This document shows positions 1 through 8,009 of a stretch of DNA of 64,000 nucleotides, one piece after another (the stretch's first letter is position 1; every line of letters begins with the position of its first letter). The stretch spans positions 62,001 to 126,000 of the forward strand of contig NZ_JMLC01000001.1 in assembly GCF_000686605.1 (NCBI RefSeq), written 5' to 3'. The stretch comes from Streptococcus sobrinus DSM 20742 = ATCC 33478. Lineage in GTDB: Bacteria > Bacillota > Bacilli > Lactobacillales > Streptococcaceae. The notes under the pieces are model-generated. The model was not told where the DNA came from and searched no databases. It was given only the letters and a program-made list of their open reading frames with translations. Both the position numbers and the translations under genes were made by a program.

Positions 1-1
1 A

Positions 2-37
2 GCTTCTGCTAAAGTTGAAAATGCAAATGAAGGTTAG
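2..37 (+). CDS. possible C-terminal tail of an upstream gene (partial)
   Basis: The first bases read open in frame 2 as a short charged tail (ASAKVENANEG) ending at TAG. The composition is plausible for a protein C-terminus, but only 11 codons are visible and nothing identifies the gene. This may be chance. Confidence 0.25.
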   Translation, partial: ASAKVENANEG

Positions 38-104
38 TTTATTGCAAAGGTCGGTTTTACATAAATAATTGTTAAAAACGGCAGATTGGCACAAGGGAGA
101 AAAT

Positions 105-1135
105 ATGAGAGTCAAAAAAATTGGGATTGTCAGCCTATCTAGTGGTGTTATGGGGGAAAATTTTGTTAAGCATGAACTTGATATAGGCTTGGAAAGATTA
201 AAACAGTTTGGTGTTGAAGTTGATTTTTACCGCATGCTCTTAAGGGACTTGAGTTTATAAAAAATCATCCCGAATCCAGAGCTCAAGACTTATTAGCAGC
301 CTTTATGGATGATTCGATTGATATGATTTTGTGTGCTATCGGTGGTGAGGATACTTATAGATTGTTACCCTATCTATTTGAAAATGATGCTCTTCAAAAG
401 GTGGCTAAGCAGAAAATCTTTTTAGGCTTCTCTGACACAACCATGAACCATTTTATGTTGCATAAAGTCGGCCTTGAGACCTTTTATGGACAGGCATTTT
501 TACCGGATATCTGTGAGCTTTCTAGTGAAATGCTACCTTATACTCGGCAATATTTTGAAGAATTATTGACAAGAGGAGAAATAAAAGAAATACAGCCAAG
601 TCAGGTCTGGTATCAGGAAAGAGAAGATTTTAGTGAAAATGCTATTGGCAAAGAGATGACAAGCTATCCAAATACTGGCTTTGAGTTATTAAAAGGGCAA
701 CCCATTTTTAAGGGAAAGATTTTGGGTGGTTGTTTGGATTCAATGTATGATATTTTTGATAATTCCAGATTTTCGGATACGGTTTCCTTATGTGCCAAAT
801 ATGATCTCTTTCCGAAATTAGATGATTGGAAAGGGAAAATTCTCCTTTTAGAAACCAGCGAAGAAAGGCCAACTCCTCTATTATTTAGAAAAATGGTTGG
901 GGCATTGAAAGATTACGGCATATTTGATGTGGTGACAGGAGTTTTGGTTGGTAAACCGCAAGATGAAATTTATTATGGTGACTACAAGTCAATTCTCTTG
1001 GAAGAGCTTGGGGATAAAAATTTATCCCTTGTCTATAATGTGAATATTGGACATGCAACGCCAAGATGCATTATTCCTTTTGGTGTTGAAGCAGAAGTAA
1101 ATGTTGAAAAACAAGTTATCGCCTTTAATAATTAG
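105..1135 (+). pseudogene. LD-carboxypeptidase / MccF-like S66 peptidase, frameshifted
   Basis: Family S66 serine peptidases cut L,D-bonds in murein peptides or detoxify peptide-nucleotide antibiotics such as microcin C7. The N-terminal part starts at ATG 105 behind AAGGGAG and reads MRVKKIGIVSLSSGVMG. The rest reads in another frame from about base 239 (LKGLEFIKNHP) to the stop at 1135. The nucleophile motif GFSDTT, the LLLETSEE segment and the C-terminal GHATPR histidine are all present, so every catalytic element survives. One missing base near 236-239 (CGCATG_CTCTTAAG) would restore a protein of about 343 residues, the usual length. It is either a recent inactivating deletion or a sequencing error. 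Confidence 0.8.
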
Positions 1136-1253
1136 AGAAACTAAGTCTTATTAATCGGGAAGTCTTAGCAAGGTTGATTAGTAATCAAAACCACTATTGG
1201 TTTTAAACTTGGACACTGAAAAATTTAGCCTGATTAACTCTTAATCAAAATCC

Positions 1254-1282
1254 TTGAAAACCCTATCATTTTCTTTTACAAT
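1254..1282 (+). promoter_or_regulatory. sodA promoter
   Basis: TTGAAA (1254-1259), 17-bp spacer, TACAAT (1277-1282). It lies about 85 bp upstream of the sodA start and leaves a leader of roughly 77 nt. Confidence 0.75.
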
Positions 1283-1292
1283 ATAAATATTT

Positions 1293-1308
1293 AGGGAGAC
1301 TTCTCCCT
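1293..1308 (+). promoter_or_regulatory. inverted repeat at the sodA transcription start
   Basis: AGGGAG-ACTT-CTCCCT is a perfect 6-bp inverted repeat about 10 bp past the -10 box. The position suits an operator or a 5'-leader hairpin; the regulator is unknown. Confidence 0.45.
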
Positions 1309-1366
1309 TTAAGTCTCTTGCCCTATTGTAGGAGCAAGCTCCATTAACAGAAAAGAGGTAACCTTT

Positions 1367-1975
1367 ATGGCGATTACATTACCAGATCTTCCTTATGCTT
1401 ATGATGCTTTGGAACCATATATTGATGCTGAAACTATGACTCTCCACCATGACAAGCACCATGCGACTTATGTGGCTAATGCTAATGCGGCTTTGGAAAA
1501 GCACCCTGAAATTGGGGAAGACCTAGAAGCCCTCTTAGCAGATGTGGAAAAAATTCCAGCAGACATCCGCCAAGCCTTGATTAACAATGGTGGTGGCCAT
1601 CTCAACCACGCCCTTTTCTGGGAACTTTTGTCGCCAGAAAAGACTCAAATCACCAAAGAAGTGGCAGAAGCCATTGATGGAGCTTTCGGGTCCTTCGATG
1701 CCTTCAAGGAAGCTTTCACTAAAGCTGCAACTGGTCGCTTCGGTTCGGGCTGGGCTTGGTTGGTTGTCAATGCGGACGGCCAACTTGAAGTCACTTCAAC
1801 AGCCAACCAGGATACACCAATCATGGAAGGTAAGAAGCCAATCTTGGCCTTGGATGTTTGGGAACATGCCTACTATCTCAGCTATCGCAATGTTCGCCCT
1901 AACTATATCAAAGCTTTTTTTGAAATTATTAACTGGAACAAGGTGGCAGAACTTTACGCTGCTGCAGTGAAATAA
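1367..1975 (+). CDS. sodA: superoxide dismutase (Mn/Fe)
   Basis: Cytoplasmic enzyme that converts superoxide to hydrogen peroxide and oxygen. The 202-residue protein has the full Fe/Mn-SOD fold length and all four metal ligands: H27, H81 (in HLNHALFW), D163 and H167 (in DVWEHAYY). The ATG follows AGAGG with good spacing. It stands alone, with its own promoter at 1254-1282 and a hairpin downstream. Streptococcal SodA is usually Mn-dependent or cambialistic; the sequence alone does not settle which metal is used. Confidence 0.97.
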   Translation: MAITLPDLPYAYDALEPYIDAETMTLHHDKHHATYVANANAALEKHPEIGEDLEALLADVEKIPADIRQALINNGGGHLNHALFWELLSPEKTQITKEVAEAIDGAFGSFDAFKEAFTKAATGRFGSGWAWLVVNADGQLEVTSTANQDTPIMEGKKPILALDVWEHAYYLSYRNVRPNYIKAFFEIINWNKVAELYAAAVK

Positions 1976-1998
1976 GCTGAGTTTATAGGAAGTCACAT

Positions 1999-2030
1999 TA
2001 AGCCATTCTCTATGGAGAGCTTGGCTTTTT
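1999..2030 (+). terminator. sodA intrinsic terminator
   Basis: AAGCCA...TGGCTTTTT hairpin with an internal CTC/GAG pairing, followed by five T. Confidence 0.7.
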
Positions 2031-2100
2031 AACTTGGCTTGAAGGTTGATGACTTTCCAATAAAAGTGGCAAACAATCTGGAAAAAATATCAGACAGAGC

Positions 2101-2128
2101 TTGCAAAAAATCAATTTTTCCTTAGAAT
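2101..2128 (+). promoter_or_regulatory. promoter of the serine hydrolase gene
   Basis: TTGCAA (2101-2106), 16-bp spacer, TAGAAT (2123-2128); the start codon is at 2146. Confidence 0.6.
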
Positions 2129-2145
2129 AGTAGTGAGGAGAATTT

Positions 2146-3192
2146 ATGTCGAAAAGAATTACTGCCGTTTTAGCGATTATCCTTGCCATTGTCCTAGGTA
2201 TTCTAGGCAGTTTTTATTTGCAGCAAGGTCAAAAGGAGAGTCAGAATCAAAAGAGTCACCAGACCGATAGCTTAAAGAAGGCAAAAAAGAGTCCCAAGGA
2301 ATTGGTAACGCCAAGAAATAAGTCAGCTGAAGAAAAACAGGCAGTCATGGAGGCGGATAGCGAACGGATGAACTCGCTGGGGCTTTACTATGATTATGCC
2401 AATATGAGCTTAAATGATACAATCAATGCCTTTCTAGCTGAGCAAGGGATTGACCAGTCTCAGGTGGCTTTTTCCTATAAGAATACCCGAACCAATGAAA
2501 CTTTCTCCATGAATGATGCAGAATTGATGACGGCTGGCTCAACCTACAAACTCCCGCTTAATATGTTGGTGGTTGATGGAGTTGCTGAGGGTAAGTTCAA
2601 CTATGAACAAAAAGTTGATATCACTAATTTGGATTTCGAGTACGAGGGGGAGCATGATGCCTATGTCAATAACTACGGTGGTAGCATGACCATTCCCCAA
2701 ATGCAGTACGGGTCCTTGGTGGTTTCAGAGAATACCCCCGCCTATGGCCTGGCCAGTCTTTTAGGTGGGATGGAGAATGCCTATAGCCAATATATTCGCT
2801 ATGGTAAGTCAAAGAATCCCGATGTGCCCGCCTTCCAGTACGAGGGCAACAAAACAACCAGCTCTTACTATATTCAGGTTCTAGACTACTTGTTTAAACA
2901 TCAGGATAAGTATAAGGATTTGCTAGAATATATTGGTGAGTCTTTCCCAGACGAATATTATAAGACCTACCTGCCTGATGACCTGACCATCTATCAAAAA
3001 CCCGGTTATGTGCGTGAGGCCCTTAATGTTGATGCCATTGTTATGGAAGACAGTCCTTATCTGATTTCAATTTATACCCGCTATTTGGGTGGTTCAACTG
3101 AAAGTAGTTCAGAAATAAATGGTACTGGTTATAATCAGTTGGCCATGCTGACTTATGTCATCAATGAGTGGCATCGAGTCAATATGAATTAA
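2146..3192 (+). CDS. membrane-anchored serine hydrolase, class A beta-lactamase fold
   Basis: 348 residues. Residues 5-25 form an N-terminal membrane anchor without a lipobox, residues 26-75 are a charged, Q/K-rich linker, and the rest is an extracellular domain. It carries the three motifs of the penicillin-recognising serine enzymes: S132-T-Y-K135, S194-E-N196 and K285-P-G287 (KTG-like). This fits the streptococcal Beta-lactamase2-type serine hydrolases, whose substrate is generally unknown. The Glu166 of true class A lactamases cannot be assigned by eye, so a D,D-peptidase-like or inactive binding role is equally possible. It is monocistronic, with its own promoter and a structured spacer downstream. 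Confidence 0.8.
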   Translation: MSKRITAVLAIILAIVLGILGSFYLQQGQKESQNQKSHQTDSLKKAKKSPKELVTPRNKSAEEKQAVMEADSERMNSLGLYYDYANMSLNDTINAFLAEQGIDQSQVAFSYKNTRTNETFSMNDAELMTAGSTYKLPLNMLVVDGVAEGKFNYEQKVDITNLDFEYEGEHDAYVNNYGGSMTIPQMQYGSLVVSENTPAYGLASLLGGMENAYSQYIRYGKSKNPDVPAFQYEGNKTTSSYYIQVLDYLFKHQDKYKDLLEYIGESFPDEYYKTYLPDDLTIYQKPGYVREALNVDAIVMEDSPYLISIYTRYLGGSTESSSEINGTGYNQLAMLTYVINEWHRVNMN

Positions 3193-3206
3193 CTCTGTTT
3201 CATCGT

Positions 3207-3245
3207 AGACTGGGGAAGTTTCACTTCCACCGGACCTCCAGTCTG
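3207..3245 (+). terminator. nested hairpin after the serine hydrolase gene
   Basis: AGACTGG...CCAGTCT encloses GGAAGTTTCACTTCC. There is no clear T run, so it may be a processing or protective structure rather than a terminator. Confidence 0.4.
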
Positions 3246-3282
3246 AATCAAATTTTGCTCCAACGGTAGTTGAGGAAAATTA

Positions 3283-3516
3283 GGTGGCTATACTTGTTCA
3301 AGAGAAAAGGTGAGAGGCATAGGGTCACCGCTCCTTAGCGGGACTTGTAGCTAGTCTATTTAAGAATAGATAGACTGGTATTGCCCTCACGACACGGCAT
3401 TGAACAAGTCGATAATACTTGTTCAAGAAAGCTAGTGAGGGGCATAAAGTTCCCGCCTCCTAGCGGAACATGTAGTCAGTCTGGATAGGAATTAATAGAC
3501 TGACTTTGCCCCTCAG
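3283..3516 (-). repeat. family-1 structured repeat, two tandem copies (minus strand)
   Basis: On the minus strand, 3436-3516 folds as a branched element: outer stem GAGGGGCA.AAAG/CTTT.TGCCCCTC, a hairpin AGTCAGTCT/AGACTGACT and a hairpin GTTCCGC/GCGGGAAC. It is followed at 3386-3439 by the hairpin module CTCACTAGC, arms TTGAACAAGT/ACTTGTTCAA, loop ATTATCG, then GTGTCGTGAG. A second, more decayed copy spans 3283-3390. There is no ORF here. The same module recurs elsewhere in the window. Confidence 0.7.
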
Positions 3517-3542
3517 AGATTTTTTCAACTTGGCCAAAATTG

Positions 3543-3551
3543 TGCTATAAT
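3543..3551 (+). promoter_or_regulatory. extended -10 promoter of the 3684 gene
   Basis: TGCTATAAT-type extended -10 (TG 3543-3544, TATAAT 3546-3551) with only a weak -35 (TTTCAA). It implies a leader of about 125 nt. Confidence 0.6.
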
Positions 3552-3683
3552 AGAAACAATTTTGAAATTCCAATGGTAATAAATACGAACTAGCTTAAGC
3601 CCAGCCTTGATTCGGGTTTTAGGTCAATTATCTATAGCTTAGAAGAAATACCTAGTTTTAATGGCTGAGAAAAAGGAGAAATT

Positions 3684-4511
3684 ATGCCGACATCATACCG
3701 TGACAGTCAAATAGACGATATCAAGAATAGAATGTATACCTTCCTAACCGTGGTGCGGAACTGGACTTTATTTTTCTTGCTTCTCTTTGTGGCCTCTCTG
3801 ATCTATTGGTTTTTGAATCCCAAAAATATCATGGGCCCAGCCTTTAGTTTGGTCAGCCTCCTGCCCTTGCTTGGTTTGGCTGTCCAATACGTGCGGGAGA
3901 ATAACATTTATCGTCGCGATGCCCTGAAAATTTTGACTGAGGACTTGGACCTAGATAAGTATGAGGAAGTTTTGGAGTATGAATCCCAAGCCTCACTTAA
4001 GACTAATTGGGATCGGATTATTATTCGGCAAGCTGAGTTGGCCTTCCTCCGTGGAAAATTTGAAAAATCTGCTGAATTTATTGAAATGGTCAATCCTCTG
4101 AAAGTTCAGTTGTCAGCTAAGGAAAGAACACCTCTACTCTTGACCTATTACTTGGTCGATTTTGCTGATAAGCTTTTTAAAGACAAGGACTATGACTTAG
4201 AAGCAAGCCTATCAGCCGCCAATGACTTGGTGGTGCAAAATGCTACCGAGACCGTTCAAAAGGCCTACACTCAAGCTATGCTTCCTCTTATTGAGAAGGT
4301 AATTGGTCGGCAAGAAGCCCTCGGATATCTTGAAGAAATCCAAGCTAGCAATAAACTTGAAGAGGTCTTGCGTGACTACTTCCTAGCCGAAAATGCACGC
4401 TTGGCTGGCGATAAAGATTCAGCCAAGAAGCTCTTTAAGCAAGTATCGCAGGCAGAAAGCTCCCTCTTTGTGGTAGAAAAAGCCAAAGCCAGTCTGAAGA
4501 AAATCAAATAA
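3684..4511 (+). CDS. membrane protein with helical (TPR-like) cytoplasmic domain
   Basis: 275 residues. Two membrane segments (about 26-46 and 51-70) are followed by a roughly 200-residue, helix-rich cytoplasmic domain. Its helix-turn-helix pairs, such as AELAFLRGKFEKSAEFIE and FLAENARLAGDKDSAKKLF, look like degenerate tetratricopeptide repeats, which usually bind proteins. I recognise it only as a conserved streptococcal hypothetical. The start ATG follows AAAAAGGAG. It stands alone behind an extended -10 promoter and a leader of about 130 nt. Confidence 0.75.
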   Translation: MPTSYRDSQIDDIKNRMYTFLTVVRNWTLFFLLLFVASLIYWFLNPKNIMGPAFSLVSLLPLLGLAVQYVRENNIYRRDALKILTEDLDLDKYEEVLEYESQASLKTNWDRIIIRQAELAFLRGKFEKSAEFIEMVNPLKVQLSAKERTPLLLTYYLVDFADKLFKDKDYDLEASLSAANDLVVQNATETVQKAYTQAMLPLIEKVIGRQEALGYLEEIQASNKLEEVLRDYFLAENARLAGDKDSAKKLFKQVSQAESSLFVVEKAKASLKKIK

Positions 4512-4610
4512 GTTAAGGAAATGAGCAAATAGAATGCTCCATTTCCTACAAGTCTGGAAAAAGGTCCTAGCCTCATAACTTTTTCAACATCAGACGGTTT
4601 GACGCAGTGG

Positions 4611-4795
4611 TTGATTGGAAGTCCTTATCCCTTGCTATGCAAGTGATAGCGGTCATCCTAATCAACTGTGCGGGGGTGGGACGGCAAAATCGATTTCGTC
4701 GAAATCACGATTTTTGTCCCACTCCCTAAACTTCTCATTAAGCCCGATAATTGAGCATTATCGGCTTCTATTATCGGGCTGTCAACTAAAAAAGG
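4611..4795 (+). repeat. family-1 structured repeat plus conserved palindrome
   Basis: GTTGATTGGA/TCCTAATCAAC (ends near 4615 and 4664) encloses a hairpin CTTGC-TAT-GCAAG. Next comes a long palindrome (4672-4726) with GTGGGAC/GTCCCAC and AAAATCG/CGATTTTT arms, a type common in streptococcal spacers. Then follows the hairpin module at 4730-4786: CTCATTA, arms AGCCCGATAAT/ATTATCGGGCT around GCATTATCGGC, then GTCAAC. The roughly 430-bp spacer between the 3684 gene and queA holds these structures and no credible gene. Confidence 0.65.
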
Positions 4796-4910
4796 ATCCA
4801 GATGGGTCTTTTTTGTGTCCTTGGGAACCGTTGCCCCCTAAGTTCGATTGCAACTATCAGGCGGCACATTTATAAAACTGAACTTGCTGAATTCTGTTAT
4901 CAATCAAAAT

Positions 4911-4947
4911 AAAATTCCTAGAGATTTTAGTTTCTCTAGGAATTTTA
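4911..4947 (-). terminator. queA terminator (bidirectional)
   Basis: AAAATTCCTAGAGA/TTCTCTAGGAATTTTA hairpin with T-rich flanks on both strands. Confidence 0.85.
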
Positions 4948-4963
4948 TTGTCGGTCTTTCGAC

Positions 4964-5992
4964 TTATTTGACAAACATGGCATCACCAAAGCTAAAGAAA
5001 CGGTAGTGTTCTTCAACGGCGTGTTTGTAGGCTTCGAGGACGAATTCGCGTCCGGCAAAGGCGGAGACCAGCATAACCAGAGTTGATTTTGGCAGGTGGA
5101 AGTTGGTTGAGAAGGCATCAACAATCTTAAACTGGTAACCTGGCTTGATAAAGATATTGGTCCAGCCAGAATCGGCCTGAATTTGGCCATCAAATTTATT
5201 ACCAATAGTTTCCAGAGTTCGGATAGAGGTAGTGCCAACTGCGACAATGCGGCCGCCTGCAGCCTTGACCTGACGTAGGGTTTCGGCAGCTTCCTCGGAG
5301 AATTGGTAGAACTCGGAGTGCATCTCGTGGTCTTCAATCCTGTCAACAGATACTGGTCGGAAGGTTCCTAAACCAACATGGAGGGTCAGGTAGATCAGCT
5401 TAACTCCCTTGGCTTCAATTTTCTCGAGGAGCTCTTGGGTGAAGTGGAGCCCAGCCGTTGGAGCGGCAGCAGAGCCGTTTTCCTTGGCATAGACCGTCTG
5501 GTAGCGTTCCTGGTCCTCCAACTTCTCATGAATATAGGGTGGTAGGGGCATTTCACCTAGGCTTTCAAGCACTTCAAGGAAAATCCCCTCATAGTGAAAT
5601 TCGACAATTCGTCCACCGTGGTCTAACTCTTCAAGAATAGTTGCGGTTAAGCGACCATCGCCAAAGCTAACCTCAGTTCCGACATGCAGGCGTTTAGCCG
5701 GTTTTGCCAGCACTTCCCATTGGTCACCTTGGGTATTTTTCAAAAGAAGAAATTCGACATGGCCATGGGTCTCTGGCTTCTCGCCGTGCAGTCTAGCCGG
5801 CAGCACCCGGGTGTTGTTCATGACCAAGGCATCGCCGGGGTTGAGCTCATCAAGAATGTGGTCGAAGTGGGTATCCAGCATGGTGTGCTTTTTGTGGTCA
5901 ATGACTAGGAGTTTGGAGCTGTCTCGCTTTTCCAAGGGAGTTTGGGCAATCAGCTCTTCAGGTAAATGAAAATCAAAATCTTGTGTATTCAC
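4964..5992 (-). CDS. queA: S-adenosylmethionine:tRNA ribosyltransferase-isomerase
   Basis: Transfers the ribosyl group of S-adenosylmethionine to preQ1 in the tRNA wobble position and rearranges it to epoxyqueuosine; queG at 41.8 kb encodes the next enzyme. The 342-residue protein is full length for QueA and shows the family signatures [16 protein letters not shown] start ([14 protein letters not shown]), [16 protein letters not shown] and [16 protein letters not shown]. The start is GTG at 5992 behind AAGGAT. It is transcribed away from nagB, with which it shares a 122-bp regulatory gap. Confidence 0.96.
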   Translation of the reverse strand: MNTQDFDFHLPEELIAQTPLEKRDSSKLLVIDHKKHTMLDTHFDHILDELNPGDALVMNNTRVLPARLHGEKPETHGHVEFLLLKNTQGDQWEVLAKPAKRLHVGTEVSFGDGRLTATILEELDHGGRIVEFHYEGIFLEVLESLGEMPLPPYIHEKLEDQERYQTVYAKENGSAAAPTAGLHFTQELLEKIEAKGVKLIYLTLHVGLGTFRPVSVDRIEDHEMHSEFYQFSEEAAETLRQVKAAGGRIVAVGTTSIRTLETIGNKFDGQIQADSGWTNIFIKPGYQFKIVDAFSTNFHLPKSTLVMLVSAFAGREFVLEAYKHAVEEHYRFFSFGDAMFVK

Positions 5993-6044
5993 GGTTTATC
6001 CTTCTAAAATTCTTTTAATCCTGACCTATTATATCACAAATGGC

Positions 6045-6073
6045 TTGACAAAAATTGGTCTATACCATACAAT
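6045..6073 (+). promoter_or_regulatory. nagB promoter
   Basis: Consensus TTGACA (6045-6050), 17-bp spacer, TACAAT (6068-6073). Confidence 0.85.
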
Positions 6074-6099
6074 GAAGGTGGATAATCGGTATAGACCAA
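6055..6099 (+). promoter_or_regulatory. paired NagR-like operators
   Basis: TTGGTCTATACC (6055-6066) sits inside the promoter spacer, and its exact inverse GGTATAGACCAA (6088-6099) lies 21 bp downstream, just past the -10. GntR-family NagR regulators of streptococci bind sites of this type and release them on amino-sugar phosphate. The regulator gene is not in this window. Confidence 0.75.
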
Positions 6100-6114
6100 A
6101 AGGAGGTTGTTCAC

Positions 6115-6819
6115 ATGAAAGTCATCAGGGTTAAGAATCAGACTCAAGGGGCAGATGTTGCACTAGGGATTTTACGAGATAAGCTGGCACAGGGGGACAA
6201 AACCCTGGGACTTGCGACGGGAAGCTCACCTGAGGCCTTCTATCAGGCTATTGTCAAGAGTGACCTTGATTTATCGCAGGTGACCTCAATCAATCTGGAC
6301 GAGTATGTTGGTCTCCCCAAGGAAAGTCCCCAATCCTACCATTACTTTATGGAAGAGCACCTTTTTAAGTACAAGCCCATGAAGGCCCACTTCTTGCCGG
6401 ATGGTCAAGCAGCTGATTTGCTGCAAGCAGCCAAGGATTACGACCACTTGATTGAGCAGTATGGTCTTGATTTGCAGATTTTAGGCATAGGTCGCAATGG
6501 TCATATTGGCTTTAATGAGCCGGGAACGGACTTTTCTAGTCTAACCCATGTCGTTGATTTAACGCCCAGCACCATTGAGGCCAACAGTCGCTTCTTTGAC
6601 AAGCAGGAGGAAGTGCCAACCCAGGCCCTATCTATGGGGATTGCCTCAATTATGTCAGCCAAGTCCATCATCCTTTTTGCCTATGGAAGTGAGAAGGCTA
6701 AGGCTATCTCTGGTATGGTTCAAGGCCCTGTCAGCCCAAGCTTGCCGGCCAGCGTCCTGCAAAACCACCCAGATGTCACCGTCATTGTTGATGAGGCAGC
6801 GGCTAGTTTGTTGAAGTGA
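6115..6819 (+). CDS. nagB: glucosamine-6-phosphate deaminase
   Basis: Converts glucosamine-6-phosphate to fructose-6-phosphate and ammonia, the entry of amino sugars into glycolysis. 234 residues, typical for Gram-positive NagB. Visible motifs are the phosphate-binding [21 protein letters not shown] with the catalytic Asp, and [14 protein letters not shown] with the catalytic His. The start ATG lies behind AGGAGG. Transcription comes from a consensus promoter overlapped by two NagR-like sites, so it is probably repressed without amino sugars. Confidence 0.97.
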   Translation: MKVIRVKNQTQGADVALGILRDKLAQGDKTLGLATGSSPEAFYQAIVKSDLDLSQVTSINLDEYVGLPKESPQSYHYFMEEHLFKYKPMKAHFLPDGQAADLLQAAKDYDHLIEQYGLDLQILGIGRNGHIGFNEPGTDFSSLTHVVDLTPSTIEANSRFFDKQEEVPTQALSMGIASIMSAKSIILFAYGSEKAKAISGMVQGPVSPSLPASVLQNHPDVTVIVDEAAASLLK

Positions 6820-6849
6820 TTACTGGGAGATCGAGCTAGCTAGTTTATC

Positions 6850-6895
6850 GTAAATTTTCATTACATACTCTGGGGAGAAATAATTTACTTTTTTA
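6850..6895 (+). terminator. possible nagB terminator
   Basis: GTAAATT (6850-6856) and AATTTAC (6882-6888) flank a 25-nt loop and are followed by six T. The long loop makes this uncertain. Confidence 0.4.
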
Positions 6896-6904
6896 TCCCT
6901 ATCC

Positions 6905-7087
6905 TCACCGATATTGTTGCGGTCCTCTAGCAAAAGGATTATAATGTATTGTTCCTAGGAATAGCACTAGGAACAGTAAGCATTTTCCTCCTAAATGAGG
7001 TCCTCCTCCAATAATTTCTAAATGGGCCTCTCCTCTAAACCGATAATGCTGTGTGATACATAATTTAATTTCCTTTGATATCCTCAC
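6905..7087 (-). CDS. doubtful small hydrophobic peptide
   Basis: A reading frame of 60 codons starts at GTG 7087, seven bases behind a strong GGAGG. It encodes a basic N-terminus, a GGGPHLGG stretch and a hydrophobic segment (CLLFLVLFLG). I know no relative. The good ribosome site and possible membrane helix argue for a small membrane peptide. Against it are the lack of a clear promoter, a repetitive coding stretch (TTCCTAG twice) and the position beside a repeat element. Confidence 0.25.
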   Translation of the reverse strand: MRISKEIKLCITQHYRFRGEAHLEIIGGGPHLGGKCLLFLVLFLGTIHYNPFARGPQQYR

Positions 7088-7170
7088 AATTTCCTCCGTG
7101 AGGGTTCTCCAAAAAAATAACGAAAAGACTAGGATCATGTTCTGGTCTTTTTGTATATCAAGATGTGATT

Positions 7171-7441
7171 TTATACTCTTTGAAATTCAAAATTAGCAAT
7201 TTACTATCTCAATACGATTACATCTGGAAAATGAGCATAAATCATTAACTGATGGGGGAATTCTAAAAGCGATACTTTCGCCAAAGTGGTATTCTTAGCA
7301 ACAAATGAGGTTGTTGCTAAGAACGGATTTTTCGAGACTTGGGCTCGAAAAATAGCAATGAAACTCCGTCAGGAGCTTGCTTGCGTCCGCACTTTTTAAG
7401 AAAGTATCAAAAATGCTAACTTTGATTTTAATTGGGTATTA
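7171..7441 (+). mobile_element. family-2 MITE-like element, copy 1
   Basis: The ends form an imperfect terminal inverted repeat: TATACTCTTTGAAATTCAAA at the left and its approximate inverse (TTTGATTTTAATTGGGTATTA) at the right. Inside, 7265-7414 folds as GATACTTTC/GAAAGTATC enclosing hairpins TTCTTAGCAACA/TGTTGCTAAGAA and TTTTCGAG/CTCGAAAA, then TTGCGTCCGCAC. The copy at 57250-57522 has the same length and spacing. There is no coding capacity. TA-starting ends resemble those of streptococcal BOX/RUP-type elements. Confidence 0.7.
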
Positions 7442-7469
7442 ATTGCCTAGAGACTGGAATACCATTATC

Positions 7470-7499
7470 AGAGAACTTGTAAGATGGTTCTCTTTTTTT
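7470..7499 (+). terminator. intrinsic terminator before the LytTR operon
   Basis: AGAGAAC/GTTCTCT hairpin followed by seven T. It closes whatever transcription enters from the left. Confidence 0.8.
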
Positions 7500-7519
7500 G
7501 TAGCTAGGAAGGAAGGGCA

Positions 7520-7547
7520 TTTACACCATCCATGAGTATGCTATACT
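7520..7547 (+). promoter_or_regulatory. LytTR operon promoter
   Basis: TTTACA (7520-7525), 16-bp spacer, extended -10 TGCTATACT (TATACT 7542-7547). Confidence 0.7.
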
Positions 7548-7565
7548 GACTGGCGAGGAATTATT

Positions 7566-8009
7566 ATGAAAGTAAGTATTAAAGAAAATCCCTCTTGCCA
7601 AGAATTGAAGGTCTCTGTGACCTATGGTCAGAAGACTGACTTAGTTGAGAGGGTACTCAATTTTTTAGAAACGGTAGATAAGCAATTGCCTTGTTTTCAG
7701 GGGAAAAAGGTCTATCAGGTCAATGTTTCAGATATTTACTATATTGAAAGTGTTGATAAGAAGGCCTTTGTTTATCTTAGACAAGAGGTTTATCAGACAG
7801 ATTTGCGGCTCTATCAACTGGCTGAGGAACTTGCCAGAAATGGTTTTGTGCAGATTAGTAAATCCTGCATTCTCAATATCAATGTTTTGGACAGTATTCG
7901 CTCAATTTTTAACAGCCGGATGGAAGCAAAGTTGACCAATGGCGAGAAGCTTATTATCAACCGCAGTTACCTAAAGGCTGTCAAAGAGGCCCTGAAAGGA
8001 GAGGGATGA
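7566..8009 (+). CDS. LytTR-domain transcription regulator (HdrR/BrsR type)
   Basis: 147 residues with no receiver domain. A short N-terminal part is followed by a LytTR DNA-binding domain from about residue 45 (KKVYQVNVSDIYYIESVDKK ... FVQISKSCILNINVLDSI ... ING-like LINRSYLKAVKEAL). The next gene overlaps it by 4 nt and encodes a small membrane protein. This pairing is the layout of LytTR regulatory systems such as HdrRM and BrsRM of S. mutans, where the membrane protein holds the regulator inactive and the regulator drives its own operon, competence and bacteriocin genes. The function here is inferred from that layout. Confidence 0.85.
   Translation: MKVSIKENPSCQELKVSVTYGQKTDLVERVLNFLETVDKQLPCFQGKKVYQVNVSDIYYIESVDKKAFVYLRQEVYQTDLRLYQLAEELARNGFVQISKSCILNINVLDSIRSIFNSRMEAKLTNGEKLIINRSYLKAVKEALKGEG

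Noticed and set aside
4615..4875. Plus-strand open frame of 86 codons after the 3684 gene
   Set aside because: It runs through a family-1 repeat and a long palindrome, has no ribosome site and an implausible composition.
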